Assembly (NCBI GenBank): GCA_028708195.1
Contig: JAQVZK010000137.1
Coordinates: 1-6,504, forward strand
Origin: Desulfovibrio sp.
GTDB lineage: Bacteria > Desulfobacterota > Desulfovibrionia > Desulfovibrionales > Desulfovibrionaceae
Direction of reading: 5' to 3'
Length of the DNA stretch: 6,504 bases
The position numbers and the translations under genes were made by a program. This document shows positions 1-5,346 of the stretch, piece after piece (position 1 is the stretch's first letter; every line of letters starts with the position of its first letter). A model generated the notes under the pieces. It worked only from the letters and a program-made list of their open reading frames with translations, was not told the origin of the DNA and did no database searches.

Positions 1-346
1 GCAGGCATATTTCTACGATCTGCTTGCCACGCTCGTCAGAAATGATGCCCACCATGCGCTTGTCCAACTTCAGGCGCTGACGGGGAGAAAGATCGGGAAA
101 GGTAGCCGCAAGCCGGGCCACTGATTGCATGCCGCGTTCAAGCCAGCGACGGCTGTAATCGTCCTGACGGGCGATGCTGCCCACAAGCTGGGCCACTTGC
201 AGCCGGGCCGTGTCGACAATCTGTTCGCGGGCGTGCAAGTACCCCATAGTGATGAGAAAAAGCAGCACGCCCACAAGGCCGGCCAGTATGGGCACAGTCT
301 GTCGTACTGCGAGGCGGTAGCGCAGGGGAATACCTGGCCGGCTCAA
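1..346 (-). CDS. Membrane sensor/signalling protein, N-terminal part (runs off left edge)
   Basis: Reading leftwards from a TTG at 346, the frame stays open to the window edge and gives 115 residues. The visible part has a short basic N-terminus (PLRYRLAVRQ), one strong transmembrane helix at about residues 18-36 (VPILAGLVGVLLFLITMGY), and then a charged, helical, presumably periplasmic segment with no recognisable domain. This is the usual start of membrane-bound histidine kinases, chemoreceptors and SpoIIE/RsbU-type PP2C phosphatases; the catalytic or output domain lies outside the window. The TTG overlaps the TGA of the STAS gene (TTGA), which suggests translational coupling. No in-frame ATG is available before the helix, and there is only a weak AGG upstream. 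With a STAS antagonist as neighbour, a PP2C phosphatase that dephosphorylates it is the most attractive guess, but this is inference from gene order. Confidence 0.7.
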   Translation of the reverse strand, partial: MSRPGIPLRYRLAVRQTVPILAGLVGVLLFLITMGYLHAREQIVDTARLQVAQLVGSIARQDDYSRRWLERGMQSVARLAATFPDLSPRQRLKLDKRMVGIISDERGKQIVEICL

Positions 347-687
347 CTGCCTGTTCCGAAAGCCTGCATGGCGGTGCCCACATCGGGATATTCGGGAAAG
401 AGGCTGCTGAAGCCGCTGCCCACGAATATTTTTCGCACCTGCGGCTGCAGGCCGCTTATGTGCACGGCCCCGTGCAGGGGTTCGAGCATTTTGCCCAGAT
501 TAAGCAGGCTGCGCAGCCCGAAGGAGCTGACATAGTCCACATTGGCCGTGTCGATGACCACATGGCGCATGCCCTCATGGACCAGTTCTGCACAGGTTTG
601 CTCAAAGGCGGCGGACGAGAAGGTGTCCCACCGTCCAGAAAGTTTGATGATATGCGCCTTGCCTGTCTGGCTGACCTGGATTTCCAT
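343..687 (-). CDS. STAS-domain protein, anti-sigma-factor antagonist (SpoIIAA/RsbV-like)
   Basis: A 114-residue soluble protein that is essentially one STAS domain. It starts MEIQVSQTGKAHIIKLSGRWD, the typical first strands and L-x-G-R-x-D turn. The next conserved block is HVVIDTANVDYVSSFGLRSL (residues 42-61), which carries the candidate phospho-acceptor serines S54/S55 before G-L-R, and the end is the usual GLQPQVRKIF helix region. Such proteins bind an anti-sigma or switch kinase when unphosphorylated and are released on phosphorylation; a PP2C phosphatase resets them. The ATG at 687 is preferred because GGAGG lies 4 nt upstream; a TTG at 711 in the same frame has no such site and adds residues outside the domain. 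The stop codon overlaps the start of the membrane protein downstream, so the two are probably one transcription unit. Which sigma factor or effector it controls is not visible. Confidence 0.88.
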   Translation of the reverse strand: MEIQVSQTGKAHIIKLSGRWDTFSSAAFEQTCAELVHEGMRHVVIDTANVDYVSSFGLRSLLNLGKMLEPLHGAVHISGLQPQVRKIFVGSGFSSLFPEYPDVGTAMQAFGTGS

Positions 688-714
688 ATGCCCTCCGAAG
701 CAGTCTCGCAAAGG

Positions 715-743
715 ATGCTATCTCACTATGGGTGCGGATTCAA
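715..743 (-). promoter_or_regulatory. Possible sigma-70-type promoter for the STAS gene
   Basis: On the minus strand TTGAAT (738-743) and TAGCAT (715-720) are separated by exactly 17 nt. Each hexamer matches the consensus at four of six positions. It lies 28 nt upstream of the STAS start codon and downstream of the hairpin that ends the preceding gene, so the location makes sense. Two half-good hexamers can occur by chance; this is a candidate only. Confidence 0.3.
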
Positions 744-787
744 ACCATCTTTCTCCCGTTTCTGCGAAAAAAGAGGCATGAGCCAGT

Positions 788-821
788 GCCCGCGCCAACG
801 GAAAAACAGGTTGGCGCGGGC
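788..821 (-). terminator. Strong hairpin after the second 246-residue paralogue, probable terminator
   Basis: A perfect 12-bp GC-rich stem (GCCCGCGCCAAC at 788-799 with its complement at 810-821) encloses a 10-nt loop. It begins 14 nt beyond the stop codon of the minus-strand gene at 836. On the minus strand a run of six T follows (769-774), but only after about 13 further bases, so it is not a textbook intrinsic terminator. A degraded form of the same hairpin sits after the other paralogue (1793-1826). The most likely role is ending, or protecting the 3' end of, the exported-protein transcript before the STAS gene. Confidence 0.5.
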
Positions 822-835
822 CGTATTTTGGCGTT

Positions 836-1576
836 TTACCTGGTCTTCAGAGGCACGGTGACAGTTTGGGTGGGCACGTCTTCAGGAAACTGCTCCCACG
901 CCGCGCCCGAAGCCAGGCAGAGCTTTTCAATCGAAACCAGCTCCTTTGCAGGGTCAAAATCTGCAAGGGTATAGTTGCATTCAGGGGTGCCAGCCATGAG
1001 AACCTCTGTCTTGCCATTGCTGAAGTCATGATACTCCACAGACACCGCGACGCAGGGGTCATAACCGCAGACGCGGCCTTGCACTTCTGCATTCATAGCT
1101 GAAAAAAGCACCCCCGCATCGCCGTTCCAGATAAGGGCGGGGTTTTCTGACGCCAGATAGTAGGACACCTCGCCCATAGGCTTCAAGGCCGGATAACTGA
1201 AAAAAAACCACGAACGTACAAGCGATGCGCCTACGTCCATCGCGAGAATGTCCCCCTTGGGCGAAAAGCGCACTTCAGAGCACATTTCCGCATCTTCAGA
1301 GGGTATAAAGGCTACCGTCTTGCCGGCTTTATCAAAAAGATACAGGCCGGGTTCAATGCTGAACGAATCCTTGTTGTCAGGGCTTATGGCCACAAAACGC
1401 AAGTCTGCGCCCTGCACGTCCTGCGGCACAAACGTGTCGCCGGGCAGATCTGTTTTTTTGCCGTTATTTTCCATCACCACTGTATTGCCCTTCAAATGCA
1501 GCGTCGGAGCCGCCAGCGCGGGCACGCTCAGGGCCACAAGCAGGCAGAAACAACACAGGGAAAGAAATTTTTTCAT
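836..1576 (-). CDS. Exported protein of unknown family, paralogue A (246 aa)
   Basis: The start is set at the ATG at 1576, which has GGAG 6 nt upstream and begins a clear Sec signal peptide (MKKFLSLCCFC, hydrophobic core, A-L-A cleavage site near residue 22). An upstream extension in frame has no support and would bury the signal peptide. The mature protein has five cysteines (C99, C170, C175, C200, C220), all shared with paralogue B, which fits disulfide bonds in the periplasm or outside. Segments such as VRFSPKGDILAMD (residues 102-114), followed by a further strand-rich stretch, resemble blades of TolB-like beta-propellers, but there is no clear repeat, so this is only a hint. It is about 73% identical to its neighbour over all 246 residues with no gap (179 identical by hand count). 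It lies 265 nt downstream of paralogue B and may have its own promoter. The function is unknown. Confidence 0.88.
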   Translation of the reverse strand: MKKFLSLCCFCLLVALSVPALAAPTLHLKGNTVVMENNGKKTDLPGDTFVPQDVQGADLRFVAISPDNKDSFSIEPGLYLFDKAGKTVAFIPSEDAEMCSEVRFSPKGDILAMDVGASLVRSWFFFSYPALKPMGEVSYYLASENPALIWNGDAGVLFSAMNAEVQGRVCGYDPCVAVSVEYHDFSNGKTEVLMAGTPECNYTLADFDPAKELVSIEKLCLASGAAWEQFPEDVPTQTVTVPLKTR

Positions 1577-1604
1577 ATGATACTCCGTTACGGTTAAACC
1601 GCGT

Positions 1605-1652
1605 TTATACGTCTGGTGTGTTGTCTTGCGTGAACACTGAATGCGCTTCCAG
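1605..1652 (-). pseudogene. 3'-end remnant of a second copy of the 169-residue gene
   Basis: Just upstream of paralogue A, the minus strand reads L-E-A-H-S-V-F-T-Q-D-N-T-P-D-V-stop. The 169-residue gene upstream of paralogue B ends L-K-I-H-S-V-F-T-K-Y-R-T-S-S-I-stop. Six of the first eight residues match, and both stop codons are TAA placed 28 nt before the start codon of the paralogue that follows. An in-frame TAG at 1662-1664 closes the frame, so no protein is made. Over 1577-1643 the DNA matches 2583-2649 at about 41 of 67 positions without gaps. I read it as what is left of the upstream gene after a tandem duplication and deletion. The coding match is short, so chance cannot be fully excluded. 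Confidence 0.6.
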
Positions 1653-1655
1653 GAT

Positions 1656-1684
1656 TTTATCCTACAGGCAGCGGGGTTTGTGAA
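1656..1684 (-). promoter_or_regulatory. Possible promoter for paralogue A
   Basis: On the minus strand TTCACA (1679-1684; five of six consensus bases) and GATAAA (1656-1661; four of six) are 17 nt apart. They lie 80 nt before the start codon of paralogue A, in the AT-rich joint between the two duplicated units. A small inverted repeat, AGGAT-ttt-ATCCT (1651-1663), overlaps the -10. Paralogue A could also simply be read through from the operon upstream. Confidence 0.25.
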
Positions 1685-1792
1685 TTTATTTTTTGCAAGA
1701 GACCAGATTACATACAAAAAATAATGTGCAGTTCGCCATTAGCGCGGATCCAAACCATCCTTTGTGCGTGCGAGAGAGGCATACGCCATACC

Positions 1793-1826
1793 CGCGCCCA
1801 AGGTAAAAAGGACGTGTTGTGGCGCG
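1793..1826 (-). terminator. Degraded hairpin after paralogue B (weak or partial terminator)
   Basis: CGCGCC-CAA (1793-1801) can pair with TTG-t-GGCGCG (1817-1826), a 9-bp stem with one bulged T and a 15-nt loop. It corresponds in position and in part of its sequence to the strong hairpin at 788-821 after paralogue A. No T run follows on the minus strand. It may attenuate transcription into paralogue A or may be decayed and without function. Confidence 0.3.
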
Positions 1827-1841
1827 ACCGTGTTTTGTTGC

Positions 1842-2582
1842 TTACCGGGCCTTCAGGGGTACGGTCACAATTTCTGCAAGTCCTTTTTCAGGAAGCTGCT
1901 TCCACGCTTCGACCGAGGGCAGGCAGAGCTTTTCAACCGAAACCAGCCCCTTTGCGGCGTCAAAACCTGAAAGGGTATAGTCGCACTTCGGGGTGCCCGC
2001 CATAAGCACCGTCGTCCTGCCATCGCTGAAGTCGTGATACTCGACGGATACAGCGCCGCAAGGGTCATAAACGCAGGAGCGGCCAGAAGTTTGCTCGTTT
2101 ATGGTTGAAAAAAGCACCCCCGCATCGCCGTTCCAGATAAGGGCGGGTTTTTCCGACACCATATAGTAGCCCACGTTACCCAGGGGCTTCAAAGCCGGAT
2201 AACTGAAGAAAACCCATGCACGCACAAGCGACGTGCCGCTGTCCATAGCGAGAATGTCTCCCTTGGGCGAAAGGCGCACTTCGGAGCAGAATTCCGCCGC
2301 GTCAGTGGGAGCAAAGCCGACCATTTTGCCAGCTTTGTCAAAAAGGTACAGGCCGGGCTCAATACCGAACGAATCCTTGCCGTCAGAGCCTGTGGCCAGA
2401 AAACGCAAATCTGCGCCCTGCACGTCTTGAACGGAAAAAACACCGTCGGGCAACACTGTCGCTTTGCCGTTCTCATCCATCACCACGGCATCGCCCTTCA
2501 AATGCAGCACCGGAGCCGCCAGCGCGGGCACGCTCAGGGCCACCAGCAGGCAGAAACAACACAGGGAAAGAAATTTTTTCAT
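1842..2582 (-). CDS. Exported protein of unknown family, paralogue B (246 aa)
   Basis: It has the same length and layout as paralogue A: a Sec signal peptide identical at protein level over residues 1-23, then a mature domain with five conserved cysteines (C99, C170, C175, C200, C220). The best conserved stretches between the two copies are QDVQGADLRF (52-61), IEPGLYLFDKAGK (74-86), SPKGDILAMD (105-114), PALIWNGDAGVLFS (146-159) and AVSVEYHDFS (177-186). Differences concentrate at residues 31-51, 160-176 and 222-238, which would be exposed or functionally diverging surfaces. The ATG at 2582 has GGAG 6 nt upstream and lies 28 nt after the stop of the 169-residue gene, so it belongs to that operon. 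I do not recognise the family. The periplasm or cell exterior is the expected location. Confidence 0.9.
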   Translation of the reverse strand: MKKFLSLCCFCLLVALSVPALAAPVLHLKGDAVVMDENGKATVLPDGVFSVQDVQGADLRFLATGSDGKDSFGIEPGLYLFDKAGKMVGFAPTDAAEFCSEVRLSPKGDILAMDSGTSLVRAWVFFSYPALKPLGNVGYYMVSEKPALIWNGDAGVLFSTINEQTSGRSCVYDPCGAVSVEYHDFSDGRTTVLMAGTPKCDYTLSGFDAAKGLVSVEKLCLPSVEAWKQLPEKGLAEIVTVPLKAR

Positions 2583-2610
2583 GCCACACTCCGGTTTGGT
2601 TTGTCCGCTA

Positions 2611-3120
2611 TTAAATGCTTGATGTTCTGTACTTTGTAAAAACAGAATGTATTTTTAAATTTGTTATTTTATATAATATCGGGTAGCGTGACTTTGAGCT
2701 GTTTATATTTGCAAGTTTATCAATGGGAATATCAAAGTAAAGAGTTGTCCTCCTTCCTGGCCATATATCAACCTTGTTCACAATTTTTGATCTGTGTGTG
2801 TATTTAAATGCCCTGCTGCCCTCCTTGAAGGAGCTTTCTCCGATTTTTGAATACCATTCAACATTTCCCGAGATAAGAATCTCCTTGTCATACAACTGCG
2901 AAACAATTTTTTCATCTGAACTCTTGTTATTGAAATAGATAACAAGTCTCAACATGCTGACGTTGTTAACCTTTACTATCTTGCTTTCCTTTAATGACCA
3001 TGTAACCCGGCTGGCTCCTGCGGCTTCGGAACTGCTGACAAGCACCAGTGCGCCTGTGAACAGGGCAAGCACCAGTGCCGCCGTAAAAATACGCCAGTGG
3101 AAAGAAAAGTGCTTCTGCAT
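2611..3120 (-). CDS. Exported, lysine- and AT-rich small protein of unknown family (169 aa)
   Basis: The ATG at 3120 has GGAG 5 nt upstream and follows the lectin-domain gene by 52 nt. The N-terminus is a signal peptide: basic start (KHFSFHWR), hydrophobic core with a repeated A-L-V-L, and an A-G-A cleavage site at about residues 34-36. The mature part of about 133 residues has no cysteine, alternates hydrophobic and polar residues as in beta-strand proteins, and is rich in Lys, Ser, Asn and Ile. Base composition breaks sharply: the first 120 nt are about 57% GC, while 2641-3000 is about 34% GC by count, far below the neighbouring genes. This suggests a mature domain of foreign or unusually drifting origin joined to a resident signal sequence. 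A remnant of its 3' end occurs again before paralogue A. No family is recognised and no function is proposed. Confidence 0.85.
   Translation of the reverse strand: MQKHFSFHWRIFTAALVLALFTGALVLVSSSEAAGASRVTWSLKESKIVKVNNVSMLRLVIYFNNKSSDEKIVSQLYDKEILISGNVEWYSKIGESSFKEGSRAFKYTHRSKIVNKVDIWPGRRTTLYFDIPIDKLANINSSKSRYPILYKITNLKIHSVFTKYRTSSI
3039..3078. repeat. 13-bp direct repeat in the signal-peptide part of the 169-residue gene
   Basis: CAAGCACCAGTGC occurs at 3039-3051 and again at 3066-3078, 27 nt (nine codons) apart. On the coding strand this gives A-L-V-L twice in the hydrophobic core. It looks like a small in-frame duplication that lengthened the signal sequence. Confidence 0.8.
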
Positions 3121-3172
3121 ATTTTCTCCAAAAAATTGAGTTTGTCCTGCAGCTGACGCATGGCGATGCGGT

Positions 3173-4690
3173 TCAAGGTGCTGTGGGGCTGGGCCGCTGG
3201 GCTTTCAGCACATTTAAACCTTCAACGTAATTTCTGTTGAACACCCTGCCATACGCTGACAGATTTTTGCCAATACCCGCAAGCGCTGTCTCTGTGCCCT
3301 TTGCAAATCCAGAACTATACGGGAAGGCCAAGCTGTCGGGCGGGGACCACGCCCCCGCCCCGGACATCTGCATTGGTATGCGCGTGTTATTTGCGTGATA
3401 TTTGCGTGTTATTTGCACGAACATAGACCCGTCGCGGAAGTAGTCCAGCCGCATGTTTTCCGCATTGCCAGCCTTAAAGGTAAGGGTGGGCACTTCAAGC
3501 GTATGTCCAGCATTGGCTGTCTCAAAATTATTTGCGTCAAGAAGCAGGCAAGAAACTTCTGTGGGAGTGTTGCCAATGGCGTCAAAATCCGCCAGCACTT
3601 CGGCCCACACGGCTTCTTCATTGTCGGCCTTTTCAAACAGTTTGCTGCCTTTTTCAAACTTCAGAATCTTGCCGCTCATGGTCTGGATGAACCACGGACG
3701 CCACGCCATGCCGCGCAGGGCCTCAACAACCTTGTGCCTGGCCTGCCCGTCAGCATAGGTGGTAAAGTACATCTTGCCGGGAGCAGTGGTGTTTTCATCA
3801 ATTCCGCCAAAGGTCCCGAACTTTACCGGGGGGTAAACCTGGGCCAGCCACGTCTGGTCGGCAAAGCGTACCTTCAGTTCCAGAACCAGGGAATCTTCGC
3901 TCATGCCCTTGGCAGGGGGCAGCCCGGCCAGAACCCGCACATTGGCCAGGGTTTTGGCCGCCAGCAGTTCGTCAATGGCAACCCCGCCGGAATCGTCCTT
4001 GGCAAGCAGAGGCTTGTAGGTGCCCACAATGCTGTTTGCAGCGCCTGCAGGGGCGGCTTTTTTATTTTCTGCTCTCTGGGGAGCGGCCATTTCTTTTTTT
4101 GCGCCTTGCACGTTCAGAACGCACACGCTCATTTCTCCCTCAACGGTGGTCATCCAGTGCCCTTTCCACTCGGCCTTTTGCCCGGTGGTTTCCATCCACT
4201 CGGCGAGCACTTCGGGGCAGCGCTCCTGGGCGTGGTCATTGTTCCATATGGGGCCAGCTTCGACCTGGATTTCCCCGTTGGTACCGGCGCGCTCAGAGGC
4301 TCCTCCGCCAGCATCGCCGCTAACTGCCTTTTGAACGCCAAGAGAAAGTACTGGCTTGCCCTCGTCGTTGAAAGACAGCGTGCCCTCAATGCCGCCCACG
4401 TTGCTCAAGTCCAGCCCGGTAAATTCCATAAGGCCAAAGCCGGTGCTGAGCTTGATGGAGGTGACGACAGCCAGCCCGTCAAGCGAAAAGGTGCTCAGAC
4501 TGTCTGGAACAAAGGTGAGCTCGTTGCTGAAAGCCCCGCCGGATTTGCTGAGAACACTGATTTTAAACAGCGTGTAAGGAGTTTGGTTTTTCAGGCGAAG
4601 TTCGGGCCTGGCATCGTCCGCGCAAACGGGGGCCGCTGTTGCCGTCAGCAGGAGGCAGACAAGCAGGGCGGGGAAAAAAATATGTTTCAT
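3173..4690 (-). CDS. Secreted multidomain protein with an MVL-type mannan-binding lectin domain (505 aa)
   Basis: The ATG at 4690 has an ideal AGGAG 5 nt upstream and begins a Sec signal peptide (cleavage near V-C-A, residue 24). Residues 27-120 form a strand-rich N-terminal region of unknown family. Residues 141-194 match the MVL fold named after the Microcystis viridis lectin: GPIWNNDHAQ at 146-155, a Pro after it, then KGHWMTTVEGEMSV at 176-189. MVL itself binds the mannose core of high-mannose glycans and carries two such repeats; here there is one, with two extra cysteines (C158, C190) placed to link its ends. An Ala/Lys-rich linker (195-220) leads to an unrecognised C-terminal region of about 285 residues. 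No membrane anchor follows, so it is periplasmic or released. It is the first gene of the probable operon with the 169- and 246-residue proteins. The glycan target is not known. A 437-codon open frame on the opposite strand is an artefact of codon bias. Confidence 0.85.
   Translation of the reverse strand: MKHIFFPALLVCLLLTATAAPVCADDARPELRLKNQTPYTLFKISVLSKSGGAFSNELTFVPDSLSTFSLDGLAVVTSIKLSTGFGLMEFTGLDLSNVGGIEGTLSFNDEGKPVLSLGVQKAVSGDAGGGASERAGTNGEIQVEAGPIWNNDHAQERCPEVLAEWMETTGQKAEWKGHWMTTVEGEMSVCVLNVQGAKKEMAAPQRAENKKAAPAGAANSIVGTYKPLLAKDDSGGVAIDELLAAKTLANVRVLAGLPPAKGMSEDSLVLELKVRFADQTWLAQVYPPVKFGTFGGIDENTTAPGKMYFTTYADGQARHKVVEALRGMAWRPWFIQTMSGKILKFEKGSKLFEKADNEEAVWAEVLADFDAIGNTPTEVSCLLLDANNFETANAGHTLEVPTLTFKAGNAENMRLDYFRDGSMFVQITRKYHANNTRIPMQMSGAGAWSPPDSLAFPYSSGFAKGTETALAGIGKNLSAYGRVFNRNYVEGLNVLKAQRPSPTAP
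3382..3414. repeat. 11-bp tandem repeat, three copies, inside the lectin-domain gene
   Basis: Three adjacent units read GCGTGTTATTT, GCGTGATATTT, GCGTGTTATTT; only one base differs. They encode residues 426-437 of the 505-residue protein (Q-I-T-R-K-Y-H-A-N-N-T-R plus the next residue). Because 11 is not a multiple of three, each unit is read in a different frame, while the three together (33 nt) keep the frame. Confidence 0.85.
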
Positions 4691-5346
4691 GGTTTCTCCT
4701 TGGCGTGAGATGGTTCAAGCTACACCACCACGAAGCACAAGGCGTGCCATTATGCGGATAGGACGGAAGAAACAGGGTTTTTAAGGCATTGTGCCGGGCG
4801 GCGGACAGGAACCGCGAGGCGAAAACGCTCTGGTTGCCAGAAAAATTGGCAGATTTCGGCGTGTGCGCACTGCGCGCTTGGCTGATTTTCGCGTAGCGCC
4901 CCTCTCCACACGCAAGCTCCGCCTGCAGCGAGCGTCAAATCCACAGAAATAGCCCCGTCAAAGGCCGCGTAAAAAAAGTTTTTTCTGCCAAAATCTGCGT
5001 AAATTTTTATGCTGACGACTGCCGCTCTCGCGATTTTGACCCTGCCGGATTTGCCCCCACCGCAGAATTTATTCAAATAATTAATCACTTGCCTAGTTTT
5101 ATGATGGGAAACAGCACGCGACGCCCTTTGTGTCTGAATCACAAAATCCGCGCTGCACCCTGCTTGGGCCTTCTAACGATAATTATTCTCATCTTGTCAG
5201 CGTGGTAGAAATGGTCTAGGTTGTTTTTTGTACAGACGCGCATATGAGCCCACACGTCACGGGCAACGGCTCGCTTGCGGGATACGCCAGCCACGGCGTG
5301 ATTCCGCTTTGTGATCAACCGCGCATACCGCAGGAATGAGGTACTC
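4691..5346. other. Divergent intergenic region, 656 nt, no convincing gene
   Basis: This stretch separates the minus-strand lectin operon from the plus-strand ccmE and should hold both promoters. Open frames in it (for instance 4750-5142 on the minus strand, GTG start) have no ribosome binding site and no recognisable protein. It contains a Fur-box-like site at 5177-5191, an A7-G-T6 tract near 4970-4984, and an AT-rich patch at 5066-5105. No tRNA or other structural RNA was recognised. A small RNA or leader is possible but nothing shows it directly. Confidence 0.6.
5177..5191. promoter_or_regulatory. Fur-box-like operator
   Basis: The sequence CGATAATTATTCTCA matches the 7-1-7 Fur consensus TGATAATnATTATCA at 12 of the 14 specified positions. 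It lies 155 nt before the ccmE start codon and 486 nt before the lectin gene. On the minus strand AATAAT inside the box (5182-5187) could be a -10 element, with TTCTAC 17 nt upstream (5205-5210) as a poor -35. On the plus strand TTGTCA (5194-5199) begins two bases beyond the box and could be a -35, with the weak TAGGTT 17 nt on. Which strand is controlled cannot be decided from the sequence. Confidence 0.55.

Noticed and set aside
1577..1717. N-terminal extension of paralogue A by 47 residues
   Set aside because: The internal ATG at 1576 has a ribosome binding site and starts the signal peptide exactly as in paralogue B; the extension covers the intergenic region and the remnant.
2991..3176. 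61-codon minus-strand frame overlapping the stop of the lectin-domain gene
   Set aside because: It begins with TTG and runs out of frame across the well-supported signal peptide of the 169-residue gene.
3395..4708. 437-codon open frame on the plus strand opposite the lectin-domain gene
   Set aside because: It mirrors the codon bias of the true gene. The minus-strand frame has a signal peptide, an ideal ribosome binding site and a recognisable domain; the antisense product has none.
4970..4984. A7-G-T6 tract as a two-way terminator
   Set aside because: There is no GC-rich stem next to it, and no gene ends nearby on either strand.
4750..5142. 130-codon minus-strand frame in the divergent intergenic region
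   Set aside because: GTG start without a ribosome binding site and no recognisable protein features. Its position just downstream of the Fur-like box made it worth a look, but nothing else supports it.
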